Shown here piece by piece: positions 25,186-34,346 of a stretch of 64,000 bases of DNA (positions are counted from its first letter, which is position 1; every line of letters starts with the position of its first letter). Both the position numbers and the translations under genes were made by a program. The stretch lies in contig CAZQCG010000024.1 of the NCBI GenBank assembly GCA_964592425.1, positions 13,020 through 77,019 on the forward strand. Reading direction: 5' to 3'. The stretch comes from Viridilinea sp964592425 (GTDB lineage: Bacteria > Chloroflexota > Chloroflexia > Chloroflexales > Chloroflexaceae). The notes under the pieces were generated by a model. It had not been told where the DNA came from. It was given only the letters and a program-made list of their open reading frames with translations, and did no database searches.

Positions 25186-27021
25186 CTACTCTCCCGCCTT
25201 TACCCCTAGCACAATCCGGCTGCCCCGCTGTACCAGGTCACCGTTGAGTAGCCCAGGGCCATTCTCAATCTGGGCGCTCACCACCTCGTCGACGCGGAAG
25301 CGATCATAGTCGATCAGCCGGTCACGCCCCTGGCGATCCACATAGACCAGCACCAGCCCGTCAGTGGCGTTGAGTATCTGTTCGGCCTGGTCACGCTGCA
25401 TGCCGATCACCTCGGGGAAACGCACGACATCACCCTGGCTGATCACCAGGGTGACTACCTCGCCCTGCGGCACACGCAGGCCCGGGCTGGGGGTCTGGCG
25501 TACCACAAAGCTGCGGTCAACACTCTGGCTCGGCTCTTCAAGCAGTTGCACCCCTAGCCCAAGCGCCTGCAGCCGCTGGCTGGCCATCTCACCTGGCGAA
25601 CGTACCAGGTCGGGGACTTCTACCAGGAGCGGACCCAGACTCATGGTGTAGGTGACTGGCTGGCCGGGGGTGAGGGACGTACCAGGTGGTATGTCCTGGC
25701 TAATCACCTGGCCGAAGGCACTCTGGGTGTCGTTCAACTGCTGACGCACTGGCAGCAGTTGCAGTCCGCGCAGGGTCGTGTCGGCGGCCTCAGCGGTGTA
25801 GCCCACCAGGCTGGGCACTGCAATGCCAGCAACGACCGTCGCGGTCGGCTCCTCCGGCTGCGTTGTCGCGGTCGCCGTTGCCCGTACCGGCGTGCTGACA
25901 TTGCCCCCGCTCCCGCCGCCGCCACCACCCAGGCTGCCCAGCAGGCTACCGAGGGTTCCCGAACTGACTAGATAGACCAGGCCGAGCACACTGGCCAGCA
26001 CGAGCATGCCCACCAGGAAGACACCGCAGCCAAGGCCATCCTGGCGCGGCGCACGCGCCACAGCGGTGTTGCGTGGGGCGACCGGCACCCGTCCTGTTGT
26101 CCCGCTGCCCTGCGGGCGGGCGGGCAGCGTCCCACTGAGCCCGTTGCGTGCGCTGCTGGGCGGCTGTGGGGCAAGGGCCGGGTTGATCAGTGTCTCTTGC
26201 TGGGCCAGTTGGCCATAGTTGGCCAACAACTGGGCAAACTCTTGCGCATCACGCGGGCGTTGAGCCGGATCTTTGGCCAGGGCGCGCAAGACCAGCGCCT
26301 CAAGCCCGGCTGGAATGGCCGGGTTCAGGCGGCGTGGCGGGGTAGGGGCCTCGCTCACATGCTTCATCGCAATCGCCACGGCACCGTCACCGCTGAAGGG
26401 TAGCCGTCCGGTAAGCATCTCATAGAGCACGATGCCTAGCGCATAGACATCCGACTGGGGCGTGGCTGGACGGCCCTGAGCCTGCTCCGGCGAGAGGTAT
26501 TCGACCGTGCCGAAGGAGATGCCCGTCTCGGTGAGGGCCGTCGAGAGGTGGCTCTTGGCTACCCCGAAGTCGGTCACACGGGCCTGGCCGTCGGGCGTCA
26601 CGATCACATTCTGCGGCTTGATGTCGCGGTGAACCATACCGGCGCGGTGTGCGGCATAGAGCCCGCGGGCGATCTGCTCGGCCAGGTTCACCGCCCGCTG
26701 AATCGGTAGCGGCCCCTCACGATTGATGATCGTCTTCAGGTCGGTGCCGTCCACATACTCCATGACGATGTAGTGAATATCATCGTCATGGCCGACATCA
26801 TAGATGTCAACAATGTTCGGGTGGGCCAGCATCGCCGCCGCCTGGGCCTCGTGGCGAAAACGCTCCAGAAAATCGGGCTCATGCAAAAAATGGGCATGGG
26901 GGATCTTGATCGCCACCCGCCGGTTTAGCCGCCGATCAAGACCGGCGTAGATGCGCGCCATGCCGCCTTCACCGATCTTCCGTTCAAGTTCGTAACGCCC
27001 GTCGAGGACTTTCTTTTGCAT
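25186..27021 (-). CDS. Ser/Thr protein kinase with PASTA domains (PknB/StkP type)
   Basis: 611 residues. Kinase domain about 8-270 with glycine loop IGEGGMARIYAG, VAIKIP (ATP-binding Lys), HRDIKPQN (catalytic Asp) and DFGVAK. A Pro/Ser-rich linker leads to one membrane helix (CGVFLVGMLVLASVLGLVYL) and three PASTA domains outside (starting VPSLVGYTAEAA, VPDLVRSPGEMA and FPEVIGMQRDQA), which in other bacteria sense muropeptides or lipid II. The kinase would control cell-wall growth or division. The gene just downstream on the chromosome is convergent; upstream is the exonuclease-like gene, same strand. Confidence 0.94.
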   Translation of the reverse strand: MQKKVLDGRYELERKIGEGGMARIYAGLDRRLNRRVAIKIPHAHFLHEPDFLERFRHEAQAAAMLAHPNIVDIYDVGHDDDIHYIVMEYVDGTDLKTIINREGPLPIQRAVNLAEQIARGLYAAHRAGMVHRDIKPQNVIVTPDGQARVTDFGVAKSHLSTALTETGISFGTVEYLSPEQAQGRPATPQSDVYALGIVLYEMLTGRLPFSGDGAVAIAMKHVSEAPTPPRRLNPAIPAGLEALVLRALAKDPAQRPRDAQEFAQLLANYGQLAQQETLINPALAPQPPSSARNGLSGTLPARPQGSGTTGRVPVAPRNTAVARAPRQDGLGCGVFLVGMLVLASVLGLVYLVSSGTLGSLLGSLGGGGGGSGGNVSTPVRATATATTQPEEPTATVVAGIAVPSLVGYTAEAADTTLRGLQLLPVRQQLNDTQSAFGQVISQDIPPGTSLTPGQPVTYTMSLGPLLVEVPDLVRSPGEMASQRLQALGLGVQLLEEPSQSVDRSFVVRQTPSPGLRVPQGEVVTLVISQGDVVRFPEVIGMQRDQAEQILNATDGLVLVYVDRQGRDRLIDYDRFRVDEVVSAQIENGPGLLNGDLVQRGSRIVLGVKAGE

Positions 27022-27035
27022 AGCATACGGCAGAT

Positions 27036-27545
27036 CTATTGCATCAACACCTGCAGGTCTGACGTGGGTGCAGCCAGCGGTGTTCCATCAAGCAGTGCTT
27101 CCAGCATGGCCAGGTTGACCACATCCTCGTAATTGTAGGTAAGCAGGGTTTGCAGGGCCTGCTCGTCGGCAGCATACTCATAGCGCTGCCAGAGGCGCGG
27201 GGCATCCCATCCGCTGATACCGACCGTTGAACGGGCGATGCCCAGGCGCTGCTCAACGATCTTCAGGCCACCGCGCAGGCCATGCTTCCGGCAGACATAG
27301 AGCAGGTCACGATGGGCAAATTCGGCCTTCAGATCAGCCAGGAGCCGTTTGCGGATCACCGGCAGGTCAAAGCTGCTGCCGTTGAAGGTCACCAGGGTGC
27401 TTACCCCTTCCAGACTTGCGTAGAGGTTCAGGTCGTTGACGCCCCCTCCGACGAGTTGGATGGTGCCGCGATCCTGGCGATAGATGCCGATCACACTGAT
27501 GCCGCCACTGAAGCTGGTCTCAATATCCAGATAGGCGTGCAGCAT
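27036..27545 (-). CDS. Ribonuclease H-like / YprB-type exonuclease domain protein
   Basis: 169 residues. LDIETSF provides the DxE metal motif of DEDD exonucleases, FNGSSFDLPVIRKRL the second motif and YNYEDVVNLAML the third Asp. This matches the ribonuclease-H-like exonuclease domain of YprB and related proteins, here as a single domain. It probably degrades DNA or RNA ends; substrate unknown. It precedes the PASTA kinase by 14 bp and is likely cotranscribed with it. Confidence 0.8.
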   Translation of the reverse strand: MLHAYLDIETSFSGGISVIGIYRQDRGTIQLVGGGVNDLNLYASLEGVSTLVTFNGSSFDLPVIRKRLLADLKAEFAHRDLLYVCRKHGLRGGLKIVEQRLGIARSTVGISGWDAPRLWQRYEYAADEQALQTLLTYNYEDVVNLAMLEALLDGTPLAAPTSDLQVLMQ

Positions 27546-27715
27546 AGGCGCTTCCTGCTCGTCTTGCAGCCTCAGGCATTATGGCACTATGGCGTTGCGG
27601 CGTCAATGGGATGCGGCGTCTGGGGGCAGTTAGATCTGGTTCGCCTGCGGATACACTTTCTTGTTACGATAGGAGCCTGTGATGATCGATCAACACATAT
27701 GCTGAGGAGTGTTTC

Positions 27716-30700
27716 ATGTACGCATTACGTATACATCGCTTTCGCCCATTGGCACTCTTGCTTATGCTTCTTCTCTTAGCCCTCTGGATTAGCCCTGCTG
27801 GCCTCCAGGCCCAGGATCCGCCGTCTGACCCGCTGGTCGAGGCACCCCCGCCCTCACCAACCCCTGACCCCTCCACCGACGAACTAACTCCCCTCAATTA
27901 TCAGGGCGAAGAGTTACCCGATCTGCCTCTGCTTACGCCGGAACCTGAACTGATTGATCCAGAACCTGCGCCACCTGTTCTGCCCGAGGGCTACCAGCCT
28001 CCGTCTGCATTGGCCGAGCTTAGCGCCACCGAGTTACTTGAACTGGGTCTCCCCAGCCAGGTGCAGGGTGACATCCAACTTGATCTGGTCGTCAGCCCTG
28101 AACGTATTCGTGCCGGGACTGATCTCACCTATACCTATATTCTGACCAATACCACCGGCGAGACCGTTAGCAACCTCTACCTTGTTGCCCGCTGGACCAA
28201 CTTCAAACGGGCCAATGCCAGCAATCTCTTCCAGTATTGCAAACAGAGCAACTGCCCCCCTGTCGGTGCTCCGGACGATCTTGCTGCCGAGCTGGCGACG
28301 GATATTGCTGCGCCGACTGACACCCAGATCCTCTATCGGGTTACGGGCAGCCTGGCTCCGGGTGCCACTGGCCGCTTCAGCGTTGTCCTGGCGACCCGTA
28401 CTGACCAGTATCCCCGTACCGGCCAGGCCCCCAAACGCCCGGCTGGCTCGGCCCAACTCTTCCGTACCTCTGATCGTAACCCCGTCATCAGCGAGGATAC
28501 GGCCAATGCGCTCTTCATCGGCCCGGTCTTTGTGCTCTCCAAAGCACCGACAACGACAGATCCGATCTTTGTTGGTGCCGAGCAAGAATTCACCATCACA
28601 CTTGGGAATGCGACGGCTGCGAGCGATATAATTGATGACCGCATCCGCAGTGATGCCACTGCTGCGACTAATATCACTCTGACCGATGTGCTTCCCGCTG
28701 GGAGCAGTTTTATCAGCGCCGATGGCCCGGTGCAGACGGTCGAAAATCCCGAGGCTGGCCCGGTGATCTGGCTCTTCCCTGGTCCACTTGAGCCTGGCCA
28801 GAGCGTCTCGGTCAAGGTGCGTTTTGTCAAACGTGATGTACGCTCTGAGTGTGGAACACTGTCTAATAAGAGCTATAACGTTACCAGCGACGAGATACCC
28901 TTCAAAACCGGGACTACACGCTATACGATCAATGGATCGTCTTCCAGCGTCACCGTACGTACCCCACTCACTGCGTCGGTTGTGTCGATCGTACCGAGTT
29001 CACCCATCTTCGGTACCGAGGCCGTACTGACCTTCCAGGTGCAGAGCTACTGGCCACAGGCAATCAACGACCTTGAGGTCAGTTACACTATTCAGTCCAA
29101 TGCCTGGTATGTACCGAGCGGTACGACCCCTGCGCCCATCGCGGCACCTGACGGCACAACGATGGGTGGGACGGTGACCTGGCGGATCAATATGCCAGCC
29201 GGGACGATCACGATTCCTTCCAGCCAGAGCTTTGTGCTGACCATTCGTGGTGACTATAGCAGTAACGGATCAGGCACACTCAGCATTGCGGTGCCTACGG
29301 GCCAGGGTGTGCCTACGGCCTGTATCAACACCGTGCGGCGGGGTGTCTCCTTCCAGCCACGTCTGGTCGCCTACAAGTTGCCCGGCCCGGAGGAGGAGAC
29401 CAATGATAATGGCGATTATGCCGTGAACCGTGGCTCCCCCTTCACCTACCTCATCCGTCTGCAAAACAACGGCCTGACCGAGATGACTGATCTGATCGTC
29501 GATGATCTGCTGCCCACCACTGCTGGCGCTAATTTCACCTATGTCCCCAATTCGTCGCGGCTCAACGATGCACCCTACGAGCCTGATCCGGACGATATTG
29601 TGAATGGTGAAGATGGCTGGATCACATGGCGCAACATCAGCGTGCCGAGCCAGTCAAGCGTCGATCTCCAGTTCCAGCTCTATGTCAACGGCTACGAGTT
29701 TCAGAACTACTGTAATAATCTGCGGATCACGGCCCTCAATAACGAGCCGGTGCGACTTGGTTCCTACCGGGTCTGCGTACGGGTTGATCCGCCGATTGTG
29801 CTGACCAAGATAGCTGACCGGGCGACGATTGACGGCAATGATAGTAACGACACCCGTGAAGTCACCTTTACCTTGACGGTGACGAATCAGGATAGTGTGC
29901 CCTACGACCTGGCCTTCTACGATGTGGGCGACAACTTTCAGTATGTACGGATGCTCGATGATGGGCCTGCGCCAACCCAGGTGGGCAGTGCATTCACCTA
30001 TGAGTGGCCGCGGATCACTCTTGCCGCCAATGGCGGGCACTACCAACTGCGCTTCGTGGCGCGCCTGGTACCCAGCCGTTGCGCCAACGACAACTATAAC
30101 AATGATCTCAACTTTCGCTTCTGGCCGAGTGGCAGCAGCACCTCCTACGTTGTCCCCTCCAATCCCCTTGCTCGTGCTACGGTGCGCTACTTTTGCGGCA
30201 GCAACCTGATCAGCTATTCCAAAGCGGTCGATGCCAGCACGATCGGCCTGCGTGATCGGCACCTCTACACGATCAACATCAAGAACGAGAATGCCAGCGG
30301 TGGCTCGGCCCGTACGAACATCCAGGTTGTTGATGTCTTGCCGCCAGGCTTTAGTTATGCTGGCATGGCTTCCGGTAGTGCCGTACGCGATGAGCCTACC
30401 ATCACCACCAATGGCAGCGGCCAGGTGCAACTGGCCTGGCCAGCACCAAACCTCAACCCCGCTGCTACCACCAATGTGAAGTTCTACGCCCGCTCCGGCG
30501 ACATTGTCGGTAATTTCGCCAACTGGCTGCGGGTGACCGCCGACGGGATGGAGGGGGTGAAGGGCTGTACGATCTCCCCGCCAACCGATTGCTTTGTGAC
30601 CCGCGCGGTCAAAGTTGAGCCGCTGGCTACCCTGGAGCCTTCGATCAACAACCCGGGTGTCTGTGCGAACCCTGCTGCCGAACGCATCTACCGGCTGGCC

Positions 30701-31447
30701 CTCGTCAATACCAATCGTCACGCCTACAACAGCACTGTCGTCACAGTGACTTTGCCGCTCGGCTTGAGTCTAAGTCAGGCGATCGGCTCGCTTCAGCCGA
30801 CGATTGTCTCGCAGGATCAGGCTGGCACCGTCCTGCGCTGGGAAAACCTAAGCTTGCCGCAGAAACCCTCCAGCGCACCGGCAAGCCAGATCGTTCTCGA
30901 TCTGCAGCTCAACATCGGCCAGGTCTGGGGGCCGTTGCAGCCGGAAGTAGAAGCCTACAGCCCTGACGGTACGTTGCCGAAGAAGGATGGCGTGCTCTCT
31001 CCCAACGTCATGCTCTGTGAACTGCCAGATCAGCCGCGCACGGCGATCGCTATTGAGGCAAGCAAGCGCCAGGTGTTTCCTGATGAAGAGTTCTACTACT
31101 TCCTCTCGGTCACCAATCCCACCACGACGCCCCTGACCCTTGATCTGCGCGACGTGCTTGATTCGCGGTTGACCTATCTCGCCTCGGCGCGAGGGCCTGC
31201 GCCGAGCGTTAGCGGTGCAACGCTCACATGGAACGACCTTGAAGTGCCTGCTCTGGCCAATGATCAGCCAGGCGTGGTCATGCTCGTCTATAAGGTCAAA
31301 GCCACGGGTGGGCTTCCGGGCGACGAGATACCTAACCGTGCCGATGTGGACGCAAGCTCGGTAACTATGAACACGGTTTACGCCAGCGTCAATGTCGAGA
31401 TCATCGCTGCCCGGCGCAGCACCTATCTCCCCCTGACCATGCGCTAG
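27716..31447 (+). CDS. Large secreted protein with DUF11-type repeats
   Basis: 1243 residues. N-terminal signal peptide (LALLLMLLLLALW then ALQA-type cleavage region), a Pro-rich acidic stretch, then about eight beta-sandwich repeats of the DUF11/conserved-repeat type, each with a YTxxxxN and a DVLPxGxxF pattern (for example TDVLPAGSSF and VDVLPPGFSY). Such repeats build fibrous surface or sheath proteins. The C terminus is STYLPLTMR with no LPxTG motif and no final membrane helix; a similar tail ends the protein at 34347-37868. GAGGAG lies seven bases before the ATG. A perfect hairpin terminator follows. Confidence 0.85.
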   Translation: MYALRIHRFRPLALLLMLLLLALWISPAGLQAQDPPSDPLVEAPPPSPTPDPSTDELTPLNYQGEELPDLPLLTPEPELIDPEPAPPVLPEGYQPPSALAELSATELLELGLPSQVQGDIQLDLVVSPERIRAGTDLTYTYILTNTTGETVSNLYLVARWTNFKRANASNLFQYCKQSNCPPVGAPDDLAAELATDIAAPTDTQILYRVTGSLAPGATGRFSVVLATRTDQYPRTGQAPKRPAGSAQLFRTSDRNPVISEDTANALFIGPVFVLSKAPTTTDPIFVGAEQEFTITLGNATAASDIIDDRIRSDATAATNITLTDVLPAGSSFISADGPVQTVENPEAGPVIWLFPGPLEPGQSVSVKVRFVKRDVRSECGTLSNKSYNVTSDEIPFKTGTTRYTINGSSSSVTVRTPLTASVVSIVPSSPIFGTEAVLTFQVQSYWPQAINDLEVSYTIQSNAWYVPSGTTPAPIAAPDGTTMGGTVTWRINMPAGTITIPSSQSFVLTIRGDYSSNGSGTLSIAVPTGQGVPTACINTVRRGVSFQPRLVAYKLPGPEEETNDNGDYAVNRGSPFTYLIRLQNNGLTEMTDLIVDDLLPTTAGANFTYVPNSSRLNDAPYEPDPDDIVNGEDGWITWRNISVPSQSSVDLQFQLYVNGYEFQNYCNNLRITALNNEPVRLGSYRVCVRVDPPIVLTKIADRATIDGNDSNDTREVTFTLTVTNQDSVPYDLAFYDVGDNFQYVRMLDDGPAPTQVGSAFTYEWPRITLAANGGHYQLRFVARLVPSRCANDNYNNDLNFRFWPSGSSTSYVVPSNPLARATVRYFCGSNLISYSKAVDASTIGLRDRHLYTINIKNENASGGSARTNIQVVDVLPPGFSYAGMASGSAVRDEPTITTNGSGQVQLAWPAPNLNPAATTNVKFYARSGDIVGNFANWLRVTADGMEGVKGCTISPPTDCFVTRAVKVEPLATLEPSINNPGVCANPAAERIYRLALVNTNRHAYNSTVVTVTLPLGLSLSQAIGSLQPTIVSQDQAGTVLRWENLSLPQKPSSAPASQIVLDLQLNIGQVWGPLQPEVEAYSPDGTLPKKDGVLSPNVMLCELPDQPRTAIAIEASKRQVFPDEEFYYFLSVTNPTTTPLTLDLRDVLDSRLTYLASARGPAPSVSGATLTWNDLEVPALANDQPGVVMLVYKVKATGGLPGDEIPNRADVDASSVTMNTVYASVNVEIIAARRSTYLPLTMR

Positions 31448-31450
31448 TAC

Positions 31451-31475
31451 ACCATCCGAGCTATTCGGATGGTTT
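31451..31475 (+). terminator. Terminator after the DUF11-repeat protein
   Basis: ACCATCCGA (31451-31459) pairs perfectly with TCGGATGGT (31465-31473) followed by TT, four bases after the stop codon. Confidence 0.7.
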
Positions 31476-31485
31476 GACGGCGTTG

Positions 31486-31516
31486 GGGCGCAGCAGCGGT
31501 AGCCGCTGCTGCGCCC
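31486..31516. repeat. GC-rich palindrome, copy 2 of a dispersed hairpin
   Basis: GGGCGCAGCAGCGG (31486-31499) pairs perfectly with 31503-31516 around TAG. The first 12 bases are the same as the stem at 440-469. Confidence 0.8.
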
Positions 31517-31660
31517 TTACCCAGCCTGGCGTTCCTGTCATCTTTGCCGTGCTAAGTACTGCGCATCGCAAATACATGGGCTGTTGCACTCCGTGGGAGG
31601 GAGGGCGTCCCGCCCTCCTGATCCGGCCGTAGGCGAGACGCCCGCGCTCCCGGAGACTCT

Positions 31661-31706
31661 GCCTGAAAACAGTAGACCTGCCCGATCGGAAAGATCGGAC
31701 AGGTCT
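31661..31706 (-). terminator. Terminator of the proton pyrophosphatase gene
   Basis: On the minus strand a 14-position stem (31693-31706 with 31674-31687, one mismatch) is followed by ACTGTTTTCAGG. It sits 26 bp after the stop codon. Confidence 0.75.
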
Positions 31707-31731
31707 AGCCTTACGCGAACTGGGTTCAGAC

Positions 31732-34089
31732 CTAATCAGCGCCGGACGGAGCCTTGCTCGGCTCGGTCATCTGCGGGCCTTCACGTTTGCTCTGCCAGAT
31801 CGCCCAGACCAGGGCCACGAAGCAGAGCGCCATTGCAAAGATGACCCCGATGCTGAGCGGTTGGCGCGGAGGTACCAGGGTTACCACCACCGGGGCGATG
31901 ATTAGCGCCACCAGGTTGATCACCTTGATCATCGGGTTGAGGGCCGGGCCAGCGGTGTCCTTCAGTGGGTCGCCGACGGTGTCGCCGACCACGGCAGCCT
32001 TGTGCGGTTCGCTATGCTTGCCGCCGAAGTTGCCCTCTTCGATGTACTTCTTGGCATTATCCCAGGCCCCACCGGCATTCGACTGGAAGACGGCCATCAA
32101 CTGGCCCGAAAGGATGATCCCGGCCAAGAAGCCGCCCAGCGCCTCGACCCCGAGTAGGAAGCCGACCAACACAGGTACCATCACTGCGATGATCCCCAGC
32201 GAGACCAGCTCTTTCTGTGCTGCGGAAGTCGAGATCATCACTGCACGGGCATAGTCGGGCTGAACCTTGCCCTCCATCAGGCCGGGGATGCGGAACTGGC
32301 GGCGTACTTCGGTCACGATCTGTGCTGCGGCGCGCGATACGGCCCGAATGGTCAGCGCCGAGAAGAGGAAGGGCACCGCGCCGCCGATCAACAGGCCAAT
32401 GAAGACGGTGGGCAAGGCCACGTTAATTCCCACCAGCTTGTCGGCTGCCGTCAGCACCCCACTGTTCGACTGGATGATCGACTCCTGGATGCGGCCTACG
32501 TCAGTCAGGTAGGAGCCGAAGAGGGCCACGGCCGCGATCACCGCCGAGCCGATCGCAATACCCTTGGTGACGGCCTTGGTCGTATTGCCCACTGCGTCCA
32601 GGTCATCCATCACATTGCGGGCATTCTTATCGAGCCCGGCCATCTCGCCGATACCGTTGGCATTGTCGGAGATCGGCCCGAAGCTGTCCATCGAGATCGT
32701 ATTGCCGGTAAGCAGCAGCATACCAATGCCGGTGAGCGATACGCCATAGAGAATCGCGGTGAAGGTCACCGTCGGGTCTTCTGAATAGCCACTGAAGATT
32801 AACACCGAGCTGAAGATCGAGACAGCAATCACCAGCGCAGCCCAGACGCTCGACTCCATCCCGAGCGCCAGGCCAGAGAGGATATTGGTGGCGGCACCTG
32901 TCTGCGAGGCCTTGGAGGTCTCTTTAACCGGGCTGAAGTGGGTGCTGGTGAAGTATTCGGTCAGTTTGTCGAGGGCGATTGCCAGGACGACACCCGAGAC
33001 GGTGGCAAAGAAGGGGCGCCAGTCGGGTGCGCCGGTGTCCGGGTCGGCCATGAAGAAGAAACTGGCAACGGCACTGGCAAGCACGGCAATGGCGGCGGCG
33101 ATATAGAAGCCGCGGTTCATTGCCGCCATGGCGTTGCGCTTGCGCTCATCGGTGACAACGAAGAAATTGCCGATCACCGAGGCGACCACGCCAATGCCGC
33201 GCAGCACCAGCGGGAAGATCACGAAGCGTAGGTCATAGTTACCGTCGAAGAGTGTGCCAGCTGCTGCGTCACCCAGCACCAGGCCCAGGATCAGCGCCGA
33301 GACGAGGGTTACCTCGAAGCTCTCGAAGACATCGGCAGCCATACCAGCACAGTCGCCAACGTTGTCACCGACCAGGTCGGCAATGACGGCTGCGTTGCGC
33401 GGGTCGTCCTCGGGAATGCCAGCCTCAACCTTGCCCACTAGGTCGGCGCCGACATCAGCGGCTTTAGTATAGATACCGCCGCCCACGCGCATAAAGAGGG
33501 CGATCAGCGAGCCGCCGAAGCCAAAGCCAAGCAGGGCGTCGGGGGCGGCAATGCCGAAGAAGAGGAAGATCAGCGTGCCGCCCAACAGACCCAGGCCCAC
33601 TGTCAGCATGCCAGTAACCGAGCCCGACTTGTAGGCTATCTGAAGGGCCGGGTTGTAGCCCTTGCGCGAAGCAGCCGCCACGCGCACATTACCCTCGACC
33701 GCGACATTCATACCAACAAAGCCGACGGTATAGGAGAAGAGCGAGCCCATCAGGAAGGCGATGGCACGACCAATTGCAACAATCGTTGTGGCATTTTCCC
33801 CAAAGACCTCTTCTGCCTCACGCGTAGGCGGTACGACAAAGACGCTGGCTGCCAGCACAAAGGTGAGCACCCCGATCAGAATGGCGATAATACGAAACTG
33901 GCGGCTGAGGTAAGCATTTGCGCCGTCCTTGATAAAGCCCCAGACCTCTTGCATCTTGGCCGTGCCCTTATCCTGGGCCAGAATCTGGTTGCGAAGGAAG
34001 AAGGCGTAGGCAATTCCGAGGATCGAAATCACCAGGACGGTCCAGACTGCAGCCTCCTGCAAGCCGGTCAGATTTTCAAGTCCCTTCAT
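31732..34089 (-). CDS. hppA: K+-insensitive H+-translocating pyrophosphatase
   Basis: 785 residues, about 16 membrane helices. The pyrophosphate-binding motif DVGADLVGKVE and GDNVGDCAGMAADVFES are intact, as is the later DNAKKYIEEG region. In the residue pair that decides potassium dependence, this protein has GNTTKAVTKG, i.e. Lys and Thr where K+-dependent pumps have Ala, so it should be the K+-insensitive type. It uses pyrophosphate from biosynthesis to pump protons across the membrane. Own terminator; upstream region holds a TAGAAT -10-like box on the minus strand. Confidence 0.95.
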   Translation of the reverse strand: MKGLENLTGLQEAAVWTVLVISILGIAYAFFLRNQILAQDKGTAKMQEVWGFIKDGANAYLSRQFRIIAILIGVLTFVLAASVFVVPPTREAEEVFGENATTIVAIGRAIAFLMGSLFSYTVGFVGMNVAVEGNVRVAAASRKGYNPALQIAYKSGSVTGMLTVGLGLLGGTLIFLFFGIAAPDALLGFGFGGSLIALFMRVGGGIYTKAADVGADLVGKVEAGIPEDDPRNAAVIADLVGDNVGDCAGMAADVFESFEVTLVSALILGLVLGDAAAGTLFDGNYDLRFVIFPLVLRGIGVVASVIGNFFVVTDERKRNAMAAMNRGFYIAAAIAVLASAVASFFFMADPDTGAPDWRPFFATVSGVVLAIALDKLTEYFTSTHFSPVKETSKASQTGAATNILSGLALGMESSVWAALVIAVSIFSSVLIFSGYSEDPTVTFTAILYGVSLTGIGMLLLTGNTISMDSFGPISDNANGIGEMAGLDKNARNVMDDLDAVGNTTKAVTKGIAIGSAVIAAVALFGSYLTDVGRIQESIIQSNSGVLTAADKLVGINVALPTVFIGLLIGGAVPFLFSALTIRAVSRAAAQIVTEVRRQFRIPGLMEGKVQPDYARAVMISTSAAQKELVSLGIIAVMVPVLVGFLLGVEALGGFLAGIILSGQLMAVFQSNAGGAWDNAKKYIEEGNFGGKHSEPHKAAVVGDTVGDPLKDTAGPALNPMIKVINLVALIIAPVVVTLVPPRQPLSIGVIFAMALCFVALVWAIWQSKREGPQMTEPSKAPSGAD

Positions 34090-34281
34090 CGTACAACTCC
34101 TTACGTTCGAGTGGCGGGCCAGGCATTATATTGGCGAACAAGCCAGCGACAGGACTGTCTCCGGGCCGAGACAACGCCGTGTGGAGGTTCTTGCGAGGAA
34201 CTCGTCGAAAGCAATTATGTTTGGATGGCAGGCCTACTAACCGGGGCCTATTCTAACATACTCTTAATCTACGTATGATGC

Positions 34282-34311
34282 AAAAGCGCCGGTAGCCTGG
34301 CTACCGGCGCT
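34282..34311 (-). terminator. Terminator of the cyclase/clan-CD operon
   Basis: AGCGCCGGTAGCC (34285-34297) pairs perfectly with 34299-34311; on the minus strand TTTT follows. Located 36 bp after the stop of the clan-CD-like protein gene. Confidence 0.8.
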
Positions 34312-34346
34312 GCACCTCTCTACGATATGCCCCCAACAACCCCTGG

